From NCBI GenBank assembly GCA_041940425.1, contig JBGTSF010000018.1, forward strand, positions 3,619 to 67,618: DNA of 64,000 bases, given 5' to 3'. The notes beneath the pieces were generated by a model. It was not told the origin of the DNA. It did not search any database and saw only the letters and a list, made by a program, of their open reading frames with translations. The position numbers were made by a program, and so were the translations under genes. Shown here piece after piece: positions 33,168 to 41,074 of this stretch (the stretch's first letter is position 1; each line of letters starts with the position of its first letter). Origin of the DNA: DATHTS01 sp041940425 (lineage in GTDB: Bacteria > Acidobacteriota > Blastocatellia > Pyrinomonadales > Pyrinomonadaceae).

Positions 33168-33801
33168 CCGAATAAAAAATCCGATCCGCGTTTTGCTGAT
33201 CGAAAATCAAAAGCTCGTCAGAATCGGCATCAGAACGATTTTAACGGAAGAAAGCGATTTTGAAATCGCCGGCGAGGCGGAAACGGGCGCGGAAGGATTT
33301 GAACATTTTCGGGAATTAAAACCCGATGTAACGATTTTGAGCCTGCGTCTGCCGGATTCGTGCGCGATTGATCTTTTGGACGATTATTTTGCCGAAAACG
33401 AACGCGCGCGCATCATTGTTCTGGCGGAACACGCGGGCGATGCGGAAATCAAAAAAGCTCTGAAAAAAGGCGCGGCGGGCTACGTCTGTAAAGACGTTTC
33501 GCCCGACGAACTCGTCAAAGCGATCCGCGCCGTCAACGCCGGAAGAAAATATATTCCGCAATTTATCGCCAATGTTCTAAGCGAAAATATCGGGCAGGAA
33601 GAACTTACCAATGCCGAGCAGAGAATTCTGCAGATGATCGTCGGCGGAATGTCGAACAAGGAAATCGCCTTCGCGCTCGATATTTCGGAAAACACCGTCA
33701 AGACTCACGTTAAAAATATTTTTGATAAGATCGGCGTGTCCGACCGCACATCAGCCGCGACGACCGCCATCCGGCGCGGGCTGGTGAGAATTGATATTTA
33801 A
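33160..33801 (+). CDS. NarL-type regulator with degenerate receiver
   Basis: 213 residues: a receiver-like domain (9-125) and a LuxR-type helix-turn-helix (about 148-205; LTNAEQRILQMIVGGMSNKEIAFALD, ISENTVKTHVKNIFDKIGV in parts). The phosphorylation site is lost: the phospho-acceptor Asp is Ser61 in VTILSLRLPDS, the acidic pair is Glu15-Asn16, and the Thr/Ser of the switch is Ala in VLAEHAG; only the Lys (VCKDVS) remains. It therefore should not be activated by phosphorylation. It is coupled to a small membrane protein (8-base overlap), and no histidine kinase is adjacent on its strand. Confidence 0.85.
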   Translation: MNSRIKNPIRVLLIENQKLVRIGIRTILTEESDFEIAGEAETGAEGFEHFRELKPDVTILSLRLPDSCAIDLLDDYFAENERARIIVLAEHAGDAEIKKALKKGAAGYVCKDVSPDELVKAIRAVNAGRKYIPQFIANVLSENIGQEELTNAEQRILQMIVGGMSNKEIAFALDISENTVKTHVKNIFDKIGVSDRTSAATTAIRRGLVRIDI

Positions 33802-33805
33802 AGGC

Positions 33806-33896
33806 TTTCTCTGCGCTCTCGGTAAAAATCCCCGGTGATCTCCGTGTTTAATTTCCGATTTTTTAACACAGAAATCACCGGGGATTCGCAGAGAAA
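33806..33896. repeat. inverted repeat, terminator-like (CCCCGGTGAT type)
   Basis: Left arm with tttctctgcg and aatccccggtgat (33806-33850) pairs with the right arm atcaccggggatt, cgcagagaaa (33863-33896); a T run (33906-33913) follows. It can terminate the response-regulator transcript. The words resemble dispersed bacterial intergenic repeats. Confidence 0.7.
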
Positions 33897-33941
33897 CGCC
33901 GGGTATTTTTTTTTAACGCTTTCCGTTTCGAGTTTCGAATT

Positions 33942-34670
33942 TCAGGTAAATTTATTTTTGAGTTTTACCGCATACCGCCGGCTGACGGCGAGCGGTTCCC
34001 CGAAATTTTTCAGACGCACCTGAAATGTGCGGTTAAACCACGGTTCGAGGTGCCGGACTTCTTCGAGATTGACGATTGTCTGGCGGTGAATCCGCAAAAA
34101 ATTCTTTTCCGGCAGACGTTCTTCCCATTCGCGCAGAGGTTTTTCGATCAAAAACTTTTTTCGTTCAACCGTAAAAATTTCCGAATAATCTCCCGCCGCC
34201 GTGATGTGCGAAATGTCCCTGACTTTCAAAAACTGCGAACGGTTTCCGACTTCGAGAAAGATACGGTCGTCAAATTCGAGCGGACGAAGTTCGGTTTGCG
34301 CGTCATCGTTTTCTTCTTCGCCGAGTCTTTCAATCGCTTTGGCGAGCCGTTCGGGATTGACGGGTTTTAAGAGATAATCGAGCGCGTTGACCTCAAAGGC
34401 GCGGATCGCGTAAGCGTCAAAGGCGGTAACAAAGATCAGTTTAAAATCCGCATCGGTCTGTTCAAGCAGATCAAAACCGTTTTCGCCGGAAAGCTGTATG
34501 TCGAGAAAAACGACATCCGGCTTTTTCCTTTTGATAAGTTCGATGGCTTCGGTCAAATTCTCCGCTTCGCCGACAATTTCGATTTCGGGGCACTCCGACA
34601 AAAGCCTGCGCATTTCGCGGCGCGCGAGCCGTTCGTCGTCAACGATGATTGATTTGTATTTCATTTTCAT
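33942..34670 (-). CDS. LytR/AlgR-type response regulator (LytTR)
   Basis: 242 residues. Receiver with acidic pair Asp11-Asp12, phospho-acceptor Asp57 in VVFLDIQLSGENGFDLL, Thr in FVTAFD and Lys in YLLKPV; C-terminal LytTR DNA-binding domain (about 135-240: IFLEVGNRSQFLKVRDISHI, FLRIHRQTIVNL, PLAVSRRYAVKLK). It is the partner of the histidine kinase gene just upstream, 63 bases away, with an inverted repeat between them. Regulons of such systems include cell-wall and nutrient-uptake genes; the target here is unknown. Confidence 0.9.
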   Translation of the reverse strand: MKMKYKSIIVDDERLARREMRRLLSECPEIEIVGEAENLTEAIELIKRKKPDVVFLDIQLSGENGFDLLEQTDADFKLIFVTAFDAYAIRAFEVNALDYLLKPVNPERLAKAIERLGEEENDDAQTELRPLEFDDRIFLEVGNRSQFLKVRDISHITAAGDYSEIFTVERKKFLIEKPLREWEERLPEKNFLRIHRQTIVNLEEVRHLEPWFNRTFQVRLKNFGEPLAVSRRYAVKLKNKFT

Positions 34671-34674
34671 AAGC

Positions 34675-34732
34675 CACGAATTACACGAATAACACGAAAC
34701 ATTAAAAATTCGAGTTATTTGTGTAATTCGTG
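34675..34732. repeat. inverted repeat (CACGAATTACACGAA type)
   Basis: cacgaattacacgaataac (34675-34693) and its complement (34714-34732) form a 19-bp stem with one mismatch, lying between the histidine kinase and its regulator. Confidence 0.75.
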
Positions 34733-34733
34733 A

Positions 34734-35774
34734 CTAACTCACTTTCGTTATTTCGACCCGCGCTTTGACAAAACCGTTTTCCTGCGTCAATTCGAGTTTG
34801 CCGCCGCCGCCGAAAAGTTTTTCGAGCCGTTCGCGGACGTTTTTCAGACCGATGCCGCCGGTGTTCGCTCCGGTCTGCAGTTTGCCGGAATTAGCGACTT
34901 CCAAAAACAATCTTTCTTCGTCCGCCGATGCCGAAATTTTTATTTCGAGCGGTTTCGCGCCCGACCGTAAGCCGTGTTTGACGGCGTTTTCGACCAGCGG
35001 ATTGAGCAGAAAACACGGCACTTTGAATTTTTCCGTCTTTTCGTCCACTTCAAATTCGACTTCCAGTTTATCTTCAAACCGGATTTTTTCAATCGCCAGA
35101 TAATTCCGCACGGCTTCCAGCTCTTCGCCGAGAGAAACCTGCTTTTTTTCACTGCTCAAAAGCGAATGGCGCAGAAATTCGGAAAGCTGTGTGATCATCC
35201 GTTTGGCGCGGCTCGCATCTTCGTCAATCGAAGCGCGGATCGAATTGAGCGCGTTAAAAAGAAAATGCGGGTTGAGCTGATAACGAAGCATTTCGAGCTG
35301 CGCTTTTTCGGCTAAGATTTTCGCCTGCAAAGCGTTTTCCCTTTCCGTCTGCCATTGCCGCCAGTATTTGATGCCGAAATAGATCGCGCTCCAAGCCATA
35401 ATCGTTACCGAATAATCGAGCGCGATGCGCGGCATCCGCGGCATAGTTACGCCGAGATCATAACCGTGATCTACCATCAAATAAAACGAACTTTCGATCA
35501 CCGTCCAGAGAATTCCGAAAATCACCGAACAAACAAGCACGACAAAAACGATCTGCCCGATGGAAAATCGTTTTATGATCCGGCGGTAAAATTGCCAAAG
35601 AACGCAGGTCAAGACAAAACCGACCACCGCCCGAAAACCTTTTATTTGTAAAAGACGGAGGAAACTGCCTTCGCTGGCGACCGAGAAAAATGTTACATAG
35701 ATCAAAAACAGATAGATCAGCCAGCCGCCGATCTGCAGTTTCCAGAAAGAGTCAAAAAGTTTTTCCGGCTTCAT
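34734..35774 (-). CDS. LytS/YehU-type sensor histidine kinase
   Basis: 346 residues. Four membrane helices in residues 14-140 (GGWLIYLFLIYVTFFSVA, AVVGFVLTCVLWQFY, IVFVVLVCSVIFGILW, VTIMAWSAIYFGI), a coiled segment, and the His_kinase motif MLRYQLNPHFLFNALNSIRA with the phospho-acceptor His, then an ATPase with PLVENAVKHGLR and GGIGLKNVRERLEKLFG. The stop of the upstream secreted-protein gene overlaps its start by four bases. Pairs with the LytTR regulator downstream. The membrane part has no named sensor domain. Confidence 0.88.
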   Translation of the reverse strand: MKPEKLFDSFWKLQIGGWLIYLFLIYVTFFSVASEGSFLRLLQIKGFRAVVGFVLTCVLWQFYRRIIKRFSIGQIVFVVLVCSVIFGILWTVIESSFYLMVDHGYDLGVTMPRMPRIALDYSVTIMAWSAIYFGIKYWRQWQTERENALQAKILAEKAQLEMLRYQLNPHFLFNALNSIRASIDEDASRAKRMITQLSEFLRHSLLSSEKKQVSLGEELEAVRNYLAIEKIRFEDKLEVEFEVDEKTEKFKVPCFLLNPLVENAVKHGLRSGAKPLEIKISASADEERLFLEVANSGKLQTGANTGGIGLKNVRERLEKLFGGGGKLELTQENGFVKARVEITKVS

Positions 35775-36223
35775 TTATCGGTTTGTTCTTTCGATTCGGC
35801 GTAAAAGGTTTTATTCACTATTTTCCATTCGCCGTCAATTTTCAGCAGAGACATATAATCGGTAAATTTGACGGTCGGATAATCGAGCACGATCCGGGCG
35901 ACTGCCGCATTTCCGGCAATGTCTATGCTTTCAATTTTGCGTTTGCGCTGGGCTTCGTCCTTTGCCGCTTCGCCTCTCATTCCGCCGATATATTCCTTAA
36001 AATCTCTCGTCGTAAATTTCCCGTCGCGGATAAACATCAGTTTTCCTTCCGTGTGAAAAGCCTTTTCCATATATTCGGCTTTTCCGGTTTCGTGTCCTTT
36101 CAGATAATTTTCCAGAGGGATTTTCACAAGTTCTTTTTCCTTTTCGTCAGCCGAAACTTTCGCGCCGAAATAAACTGCGAAAACTCCCAAAATTATCATT
36201 GATAAGATTGCTGATTTTTTCAT
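35771..36223 (-). CDS. secreted NTF2-like protein (putative lumazine-binding type)
   Basis: 150 residues: signal peptide (MKKSAILSMIILGVFAVYFGAKVSA) and an NTF2-like cone fold (VKIPLENYLKGHETGKAEYMEKAFHTEGKLMFI in parts: LENYLKGHETGKAEYMEKAF; RDGKFTTRDFKEYIGGM; AAVARIVLDYPTVKFTDYMSLLK). This matches the family annotated as putative lumazine-binding. Overlaps the histidine kinase start by four bases, so it may supply the signal sensed by that kinase. Confidence 0.78.
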   Translation of the reverse strand: MKKSAILSMIILGVFAVYFGAKVSADEKEKELVKIPLENYLKGHETGKAEYMEKAFHTEGKLMFIRDGKFTTRDFKEYIGGMRGEAAKDEAQRKRKIESIDIAGNAAVARIVLDYPTVKFTDYMSLLKIDGEWKIVNKTFYAESKEQTDK

Positions 36224-36245
36224 TTTTTTATTCTCCTTTTATTGT

Positions 36246-36776
36246 TTAAAAATTGCTGTCGGTTTGCCCGTTAAAAGAAATATTCGTTCCCTCTCTTTCA
36301 AACTCGGCTTTATCATGAAGCCGCCATGTTTTTCCGTCGTCGTTTAATTGCTCGACAATTTTGGTAAAACCTCTGTCACCGTCTTTTATCCAAAAAGTGC
36401 GGGACTTTCGCTTTTTGCCGTTCAATTCCCAATCCCTATAGAAAACCCAATTTCCGTTTTCCGCGCGTCCTTCCCAGACTTGCGGAACGAGATCATGCGC
36501 GGTAAAAGTCAGATACCATTTCCGTGTCGCGTTGTCGTAATTTCGCAAAAGCACGGCGTTGAATTCCTCCAATTGCCAAACTTCCTGAATCCCGCAGCCG
36601 TTAAGAATTTTCGTGATCTGCATCGTTCCCGTCTTTCCTTTTACTTTCCAGTTTCCCAAAAGAAAATCGAATTCCTTGACCTCTTTCGCGCTACAGTCGT
36701 CTTGCGCGTTTACGGAAATTGAAAAAACGGTCGCGGATAAAAACAAAAATGTAACTGCTAAAAATAGTCTTTTCAT
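36246..36776 (-). CDS. secreted lipocalin-like protein (DUF1579-like)
   Basis: 176 residues: signal peptide (MKRLFLAVTFLFLSATVFSISVNA), then EFDFLLGNWKVKGKTGTMQITKILNGCGIQEVW, TRKWYLTFTAHDLVPQVWEGR and WNLNGKK-type strands typical of DUF1579 beta-barrels that measure or bind a ligand. ATG 36776 starts the signal peptide; 34 codons upstream are unsupported. Sits between two other secreted-protein genes in the operon leading to the LytS/LytR-type pair. Confidence 0.75.
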   Translation of the reverse strand: MKRLFLAVTFLFLSATVFSISVNAQDDCSAKEVKEFDFLLGNWKVKGKTGTMQITKILNGCGIQEVWQLEEFNAVLLRNYDNATRKWYLTFTAHDLVPQVWEGRAENGNWVFYRDWELNGKKRKSRTFWIKDGDRGFTKIVEQLNDDGKTWRLHDKAEFEREGTNISFNGQTDSNF

Positions 36777-36789
36777 GATTTTGAAACGC

Positions 36790-37230
36790 TTACTCGTCTT
36801 TAGATTTTTTCTTTTCATCCGATGCCGTAACAAGCAGACTTTTCCCGATCTTGACAAACACGACTTCTCTAAAATCATCCGGCTTTACATCATTGAGCAA
36901 TTTCGGATCGCCGCGCGGCTCCATCAGTTTCCGAAAATTTTCCTCCGCTTTTTCAAACTGCGCCTGATCTTTAAATCTCGTAATGGTTATAAAATCAAAA
37001 TCGGCTTTTTCATCCGCCTTTGCTTCGATGAATTCGTAGGAATGAATATACCCTCTTTCAAGTGCCTGCTTCCGCAAAACTTTCCAATTATTTTCATAAT
37101 AAAAAGCGGCTTCGGCGCGTTTTTCGTTTTTTACTTTGACGATTGACGTAACCGATACGACCTCGCTCTGCGAAAAAACGGTCAACGAAAAGCAGAATAT
37201 CAACAACGCGGTAAAATGTAATTTTTTCAT
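36790..37230 (-). CDS. secreted protein, possible dimeric alpha-beta barrel
   Basis: 146 residues: signal peptide (MKKLHFTALLIFCFSLTVFS), a beta strand VVSVTSIVKVKN, a helix (AEAAFYYENNWKVLRKQALERGY), strands and helix (FDFITITRFKDQAQFEKAEENFRKLM) and VVFVKIGKSLLVT; this alternation looks like a dimeric ferredoxin-like barrel. Lys/Glu-rich end. No family assigned. First gene of the minus-strand run down to the LytTR regulator; the MITE-like element lies 16 bases before its start. Confidence 0.6.
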   Translation of the reverse strand: MKKLHFTALLIFCFSLTVFSQSEVVSVTSIVKVKNEKRAEAAFYYENNWKVLRKQALERGYIHSYEFIEAKADEKADFDFITITRFKDQAQFEKAEENFRKLMEPRGDPKLLNDVKPDDFREVVFVKIGKSLLVTASDEKKKSKDE

Positions 37231-37246
37231 GATCTTTAAAAATATT

Positions 37247-37486
37247 GGTAGTGAACTAAAAGTAATGTCGAGTCATTTTGCTCCGTAGGAGCATTCGCCA
37301 ATAGCCCCGCGATTTATCGCGGGGAATAGTCAAGCCAGAGAATCAAGTCCCGGCAGGGACGAAAGATTCTGCCGTCCCTGCCGGGACTTGAAAATTTATT
37401 TTCAACCAACCCCGCGATAAATCGCGGGGCTATTAACAGGAAGTCCCTGCGGGACAAATTCAAAACATTACTTTTAGTTCACCACC
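37247..37486. mobile_element. MITE-like element with nested hairpins (copy 2)
   Basis: 240 bp with terminal inverted repeats GGTAGTGAACTAAAAGTAAT and the complement of GGTGGTGAACTAAAAGTAAT (one mismatch), flanked by a perfect 8-bp duplication AAAATATT (37239-37246 and 37487-37494). Interior palindromes: gctccgtaggagc (37281), ccccgcgatttatcgcgggg and ccccgcgataaatcgcgggg, and cccggcaggga with its complement. No coding capacity. The termini match the 19.5 kb element. It inserted just upstream of the secreted-protein gene at 36790-37230 and may alter its promoter. Confidence 0.88.
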
Positions 37487-37627
37487 AAAATATTTTATTT
37501 TTCCTCGAAATGCGATCTTTGGAAAATATACGGCAAACATTACGGAATTGTTAGAAAAAATCTGTCAACGGTCAAAATGCGGGTTGAGCGGTCTGGCGGG
37601 AATTTATTTTCTAAACCGAGTGAAAAA

Positions 37628-37717
37628 TTACAAATCCAAATTCATTCCTTTATCCGCGACGCGAAAACCATTTCGCCAAACTTCGCGGCGTTTCTTATTT
37701 ATCAAAGGATTGGCGTT
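37628..37717 (-). pseudogene. stranded 3' end of an MBL-fold gene homologue
   Basis: Reading down the minus strand from the esterase stop, the sequence encodes NPLINKKRREVWRNGF then RVADKGMNLDL and a stop. This aligns to the end of the intact MBL gene 1 kb away (NPLIRKNSRERREVLRKGF, RVADEGMILDL, stop) with a 3-codon gap. The esterase stop codon overlaps the first aligned codon. There is no start and the rest of the gene is absent. Confidence 0.8.
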
Positions 37718-38615
37718 ACCTGTTATACAAAAACTTCAACGCTTCGGGCAGACGTTTTGCCCAGGCGTTTTCGTTATGGACGGCGCAATCTTCAACCGAT
37801 ACTTTCAGCCGTTCGTCATCGAGTTTTTTATCCTGCAATATTTTTTTCAATTTCAGTACATCCTGAACCGCTTCTTCATTCAAATCTCCAAGCGCGCAGT
37901 TCGGTCGTCCGCCTTCGTTTGTCCCGACACCTATGTAAATTTTTTCCGGTAATTTTTTCAACTTTTCGGCTTCTTTGAGAATCTGCGCGTCGGAAACGTA
38001 AAACGACGGACTTTCCAACAACAGCCTGCCGAAAACTTCCGGTTTTTTGATAAAAACATAAAGCGAGATCAACGCGCCGTATGACGAACCGCCCAAAGCA
38101 GTCGCTTTCGCGCCGGTTTTAGCGCGGTATTCGCGGTTGATAAAAGGCATCACTTCGCCGGTCAAAAAATCCGGGTATTTGTAGCCTTCGGGATTCGGAA
38201 GCGGCGGCTGGAGATATTCATCTTCATACGGCAGATATTCGTTTGCCCGTCCGCTTTTGCCCGCGTTATCTATTCCGACGACGATCAGCGGCTCTATTTC
38301 TTTTTTCCCGATCAAATCCCGGACGGTTTCATCAACCCGCCATTCCATCCGGTTGAACAGAGAAGTGGAAACATCGAAAAGATTTTGACCATCGTTCAAA
38401 TAAAGAACCGGATACCGTTTTTTCCGGTTGTCCGGTTTATCATAACCGGGCGGCAGAAGAACGCGAATCGTCCGCGTATTTCCGAAAATTTTGCTCGTCA
38501 ATTGATGCAGTCGTAAATTACCGGCAGTCGAATCTGCGTCTGATTCGACTGTCTGCCCTTTGCCGTTTACAGCAAAAAAAGAAATAAAAAAAATAAAAAA
38601 AAGAATATGCCGCAT
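37716..38615 (-). CDS. secreted esterase (enterochelin-esterase-like alpha/beta hydrolase)
   Basis: 299 residues: signal peptide (MRHILFFIFFISFFAVNGKGQ), strand-rich entry TRTIRVLLPPGYDKPDNRKKRYPVLYLNDGQNLFD, the nucleophile elbow ATALGGSSYGALISLY with Ser, and a late catalytic His in CAVHNENAWAKRLPEALKF. The layout is that of the putative esterase family (IroE/Fes/antigen 85-like). Substrate unknown; siderophore or acetyl/feruloyl ester hydrolysis are options. Its 3' end abuts a stranded copy of the neighbouring MBL gene end, so this gene probably arrived by recombination. Confidence 0.8.
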   Translation of the reverse strand: MRHILFFIFFISFFAVNGKGQTVESDADSTAGNLRLHQLTSKIFGNTRTIRVLLPPGYDKPDNRKKRYPVLYLNDGQNLFDVSTSLFNRMEWRVDETVRDLIGKKEIEPLIVVGIDNAGKSGRANEYLPYEDEYLQPPLPNPEGYKYPDFLTGEVMPFINREYRAKTGAKATALGGSSYGALISLYVFIKKPEVFGRLLLESPSFYVSDAQILKEAEKLKKLPEKIYIGVGTNEGGRPNCALGDLNEEAVQDVLKLKKILQDKKLDDERLKVSVEDCAVHNENAWAKRLPEALKFLYNR

Positions 38616-38683
38616 TATTGGAATAATGTAATCATTTGCCGCACCGCCAGTCAAGGTTTATTCGTTTTCACAATTACCGAAAA

Positions 38684-39613
38684 TCATAAATCCAAAATCA
38701 TTCCCTCGTCCGCGACGCGAAAACCTTTACGTAAAACTTCGCGCCGCTCGCGGCTGTTTTTTCTAATTAGCGGATTCGTGTGATTAAAATGAATAAAAAT
38801 AACTTTCGCTTTGTCGGCGGCTGGTAAATCTTTTAAAAGCTCGATTGTTTCCTCAACAAAAGGATGCGGAATTTCCGACATATCACGGTTCGGAATCTCG
38901 CCGTTTTTGTAAAATGTCGCATCCAACAGAGCGTAATCAACGCGCTTAATGAGTTCTTTCAAATCCTGTTTCCATTTGCTCCATTTATCAATATCGGGAA
39001 TAAATACCGCGGTTTTATTTTTGCCTTTGATCTCAAAACCGACCGTTTCCGAAAACTCATCACGATGCGGAACGAGAAACGGCGTAACTTTTAAATTTTC
39101 ATTCAGCTTAATTGCTTCGCCGTCTTTCAAATTTTTTATCTCGATATTTTCGAGTCCGACAAGCTGACTCCACGGCGCGTTTTCACGTAAAAAATTTTCC
39201 ATTCGCGGCATCGCGTAAATTGGAACTTTATTTGCGCCGACCGATTCCCTGCCGAAATACATCAGCCCCGCGTAATGCCCGATATGCGCGTGCGTCAAAA
39301 AAACGCCGTCCGGCAAAGTGTGTTTCGACGGCACAAATTTATTCAATGCAAAAAGCTGAGCGGGCAGATCGGGCGTGGCTTCAAAAAGAAATTTCTGCGT
39401 CGCTCGTTTATCAACAAGTCCGAGCGCAACGACCTTTTGCCGCGCCTTATAATTTTTCTCAACTTCCCGAAATTCATCCGTCGAGCCGACCTGCGGAAAA
39501 CCCGCATCCTGCGCCGTGCCGAGAACGACGAGAAATTGATTCTGATTTATTTTTTGCGCGGAAATGGAAAGAGAGAAAATCGAAAGCAAAAGAAGCGAAA
39601 TAAAAAATTTCAT
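38684..39613 (-). CDS. secreted MBL-fold protein with altered metal motif
   Basis: 309 residues: signal peptide (MKFFISLLLLSIFSLSISA), FLVVLGTAQDAGFPQVG, the metal loop VFLTHAHIGHYAGLMYFG (His108, His110, Gly112, His113), FLVPHRDEFSETVGFEI, TAVFIPDIDKW and VIFIHFNHTNPL. The usual HxHxDH reads HAHIGH, so the Asp ligand of one zinc is missing while the other His/Asp positions remain; PqqB-like relatives are the nearest style I know. ATG 39613 gives the signal peptide. It follows a 68-residue gene by one base, and its own 3' end is duplicated beyond the esterase gene. Confidence 0.8.
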   Translation of the reverse strand: MKFFISLLLLSIFSLSISAQKINQNQFLVVLGTAQDAGFPQVGSTDEFREVEKNYKARQKVVALGLVDKRATQKFLFEATPDLPAQLFALNKFVPSKHTLPDGVFLTHAHIGHYAGLMYFGRESVGANKVPIYAMPRMENFLRENAPWSQLVGLENIEIKNLKDGEAIKLNENLKVTPFLVPHRDEFSETVGFEIKGKNKTAVFIPDIDKWSKWKQDLKELIKRVDYALLDATFYKNGEIPNRDMSEIPHPFVEETIELLKDLPAADKAKVIFIHFNHTNPLIRKNSRERREVLRKGFRVADEGMILDL

Positions 39614-39614
39614 T

Positions 39615-39821
39615 TTATTTTTCAGAATCGTTTTCGGAAGAATTTTTAACAACAATTTCGCCGCCCGGCATTTCATAAATTATCTTGCCGTTAATTAAAT
39701 AAATATTAGGCAAACCAAGCCGATGATTTTCCGCCTGCGCTTCACGGACTGCCGCATTGCCGATGCGAATTACTTCCATCGTTTGCTCGTAAGTTTCACG
39801 GCTTAATTTCGGTTTTTTCAT
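39615..39821 (-). CDS. small conserved-looking protein, unknown function
   Basis: 68 residues: a helical start KLSRETYEQTMEVIRIGNAAVREAQAENHRLGLPN followed by a beta hairpin IYLINGKIIYEMPGGEIVV. The pattern of a helix with AVREAQAEN then NxYxxNGKIxYxxPxG is one I have met in many short bacterial proteins beside unrelated genes; no function is known. It precedes the MBL gene with one base between stop and start. Confidence 0.6.
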   Translation of the reverse strand: MKKPKLSRETYEQTMEVIRIGNAAVREAQAENHRLGLPNIYLINGKIIYEMPGGEIVVKNSSENDSEK

Positions 39822-39842
39822 TTTATTTCACTCCTGCATTTG

Positions 39843-40955
39843 TTAAGCTTTTTTCTCGATCCAACCGCCGCCGACGGTTTCTTCGCCGTTGTAGAAAACG
39901 GTTGCTTGTCCGGGCGTGATGGCGGCTTGCGGTTCGTCGAAGACGATGCGGGCGCGAGCGTCCGCGAGCGCGTGAATCGTCGCGGGCGCGGGTTCGTGGC
40001 GATAACGCACTTTGACCGATGCGCGAACGGGTTCGCTCGGTGCATCAAAAGCAACCCAGTTTACGCCTTTCGCGGTGAATTCGTAGGAATCGAGTTCCTG
40101 CTTTTCGCCCGCGATGATTTGATTGCGGGCGCGTTCGATCTGCACGACATACAGAGGTTTTTCGTGCGCGATTCCTAAGCCGCGGCGTTGACCGATAGTG
40201 TAGCGGTGAATGCCCGTATGCTCGCCGATCTTTTCGCCTTTGGTATTTACGATGTCGCCGCCTTCGGGAATTTCTCCGGTGCGGTCTTCGTGTTCCAGAA
40301 ATCGGTCAATAAAACCCGAATAATTTCCGTCCGGCACGAAGCAGATTTCCTGCGATTCCTGTTTTTCGGCAACGTAAAGATTCGCGTCGCGGGCGATGTC
40401 GCGGACTTCCGACTTTAACATATCGCCCAAAGGAAACAGCGAACGGGAAAGCTGATCTTGCGTCAATTCCCAGAGAAAATAGCTCTGATCTTTCCAGTGA
40501 TTTTTTCCGCGAAAAAGGCGGTAGCGATTTTTCGCTTCGTCGTATTCGACACGCGCGTAATGTCCGGTGGCGACTTTATCACAGCCCAAACTTTGCGCCA
40601 TTCTGTCCAATGAGGCGAATTTCAGACGCGAATTGCACGCGACGCACGGGATCGGCGTTTCGCCGTTCAGATAACTTTCGATAAACGGATTGACGACATC
40701 GCGCTCGAAATCTTTTTCCAGATTTAAAACATAAAACGGCATTCCCAAACTTTCCGCCACGCGCCGCGCATCGTAAACGTCGTCGAGCGAGCAACAGCGC
40801 GACGGCAGCGGATCGCCGTTTTCGTCCACACTGATATGGCGACGCTGATTCCATAACTGCATCGTGAAACCGATTAATTCATGACCCTGTTCTTTTAAAA
40901 GCGCGGCGGCTGATGATGAGTCCACGCCGCCGCTCATCGCTACTGCTATCTTCAT
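39843..40955 (-). CDS. mnmA: tRNA-specific 2-thiouridylase
   Basis: Makes 2-thiouridine at the wobble base of tRNAs for Lys, Glu and Gln. Seen: PP-loop VAMSGGVDSSSAAALL, the MQLWNQRR segment, TPIPCVACNSRLKF with the first catalytic Cys, CDKVATGHYARVE, KDQSYFLWELTQDQL, SQEICFVPDGNYSGFI with the second catalytic Cys, and the C-terminal beta domain (RYTIGQRRGLGIA, PGQATVFYNGEETVGGGWI). 370 residues is normal. Apparently monocistronic. Confidence 0.95.
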   Translation of the reverse strand: MKIAVAMSGGVDSSSAAALLKEQGHELIGFTMQLWNQRRHISVDENGDPLPSRCCSLDDVYDARRVAESLGMPFYVLNLEKDFERDVVNPFIESYLNGETPIPCVACNSRLKFASLDRMAQSLGCDKVATGHYARVEYDEAKNRYRLFRGKNHWKDQSYFLWELTQDQLSRSLFPLGDMLKSEVRDIARDANLYVAEKQESQEICFVPDGNYSGFIDRFLEHEDRTGEIPEGGDIVNTKGEKIGEHTGIHRYTIGQRRGLGIAHEKPLYVVQIERARNQIIAGEKQELDSYEFTAKGVNWVAFDAPSEPVRASVKVRYRHEPAPATIHALADARARIVFDEPQAAITPGQATVFYNGEETVGGGWIEKKA

Positions 40956-41074
40956 AACGCTTCCTTTGATGCGTTTTTTGTGAAAAACGCAAAAGGAAAT
41001 TATAACCTTTGCGGGCGGCGGTTGTCAGTTTTGAGTGTAAATCGTTGAGTTAAAATGCAGTAATCAATGCTGTT

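Noticed and set aside
33160..33801. Ordinary phosphorylated NarL-type regulator
   Set aside because: Three of the four conserved receiver positions are replaced, including the phospho-acceptor Asp.
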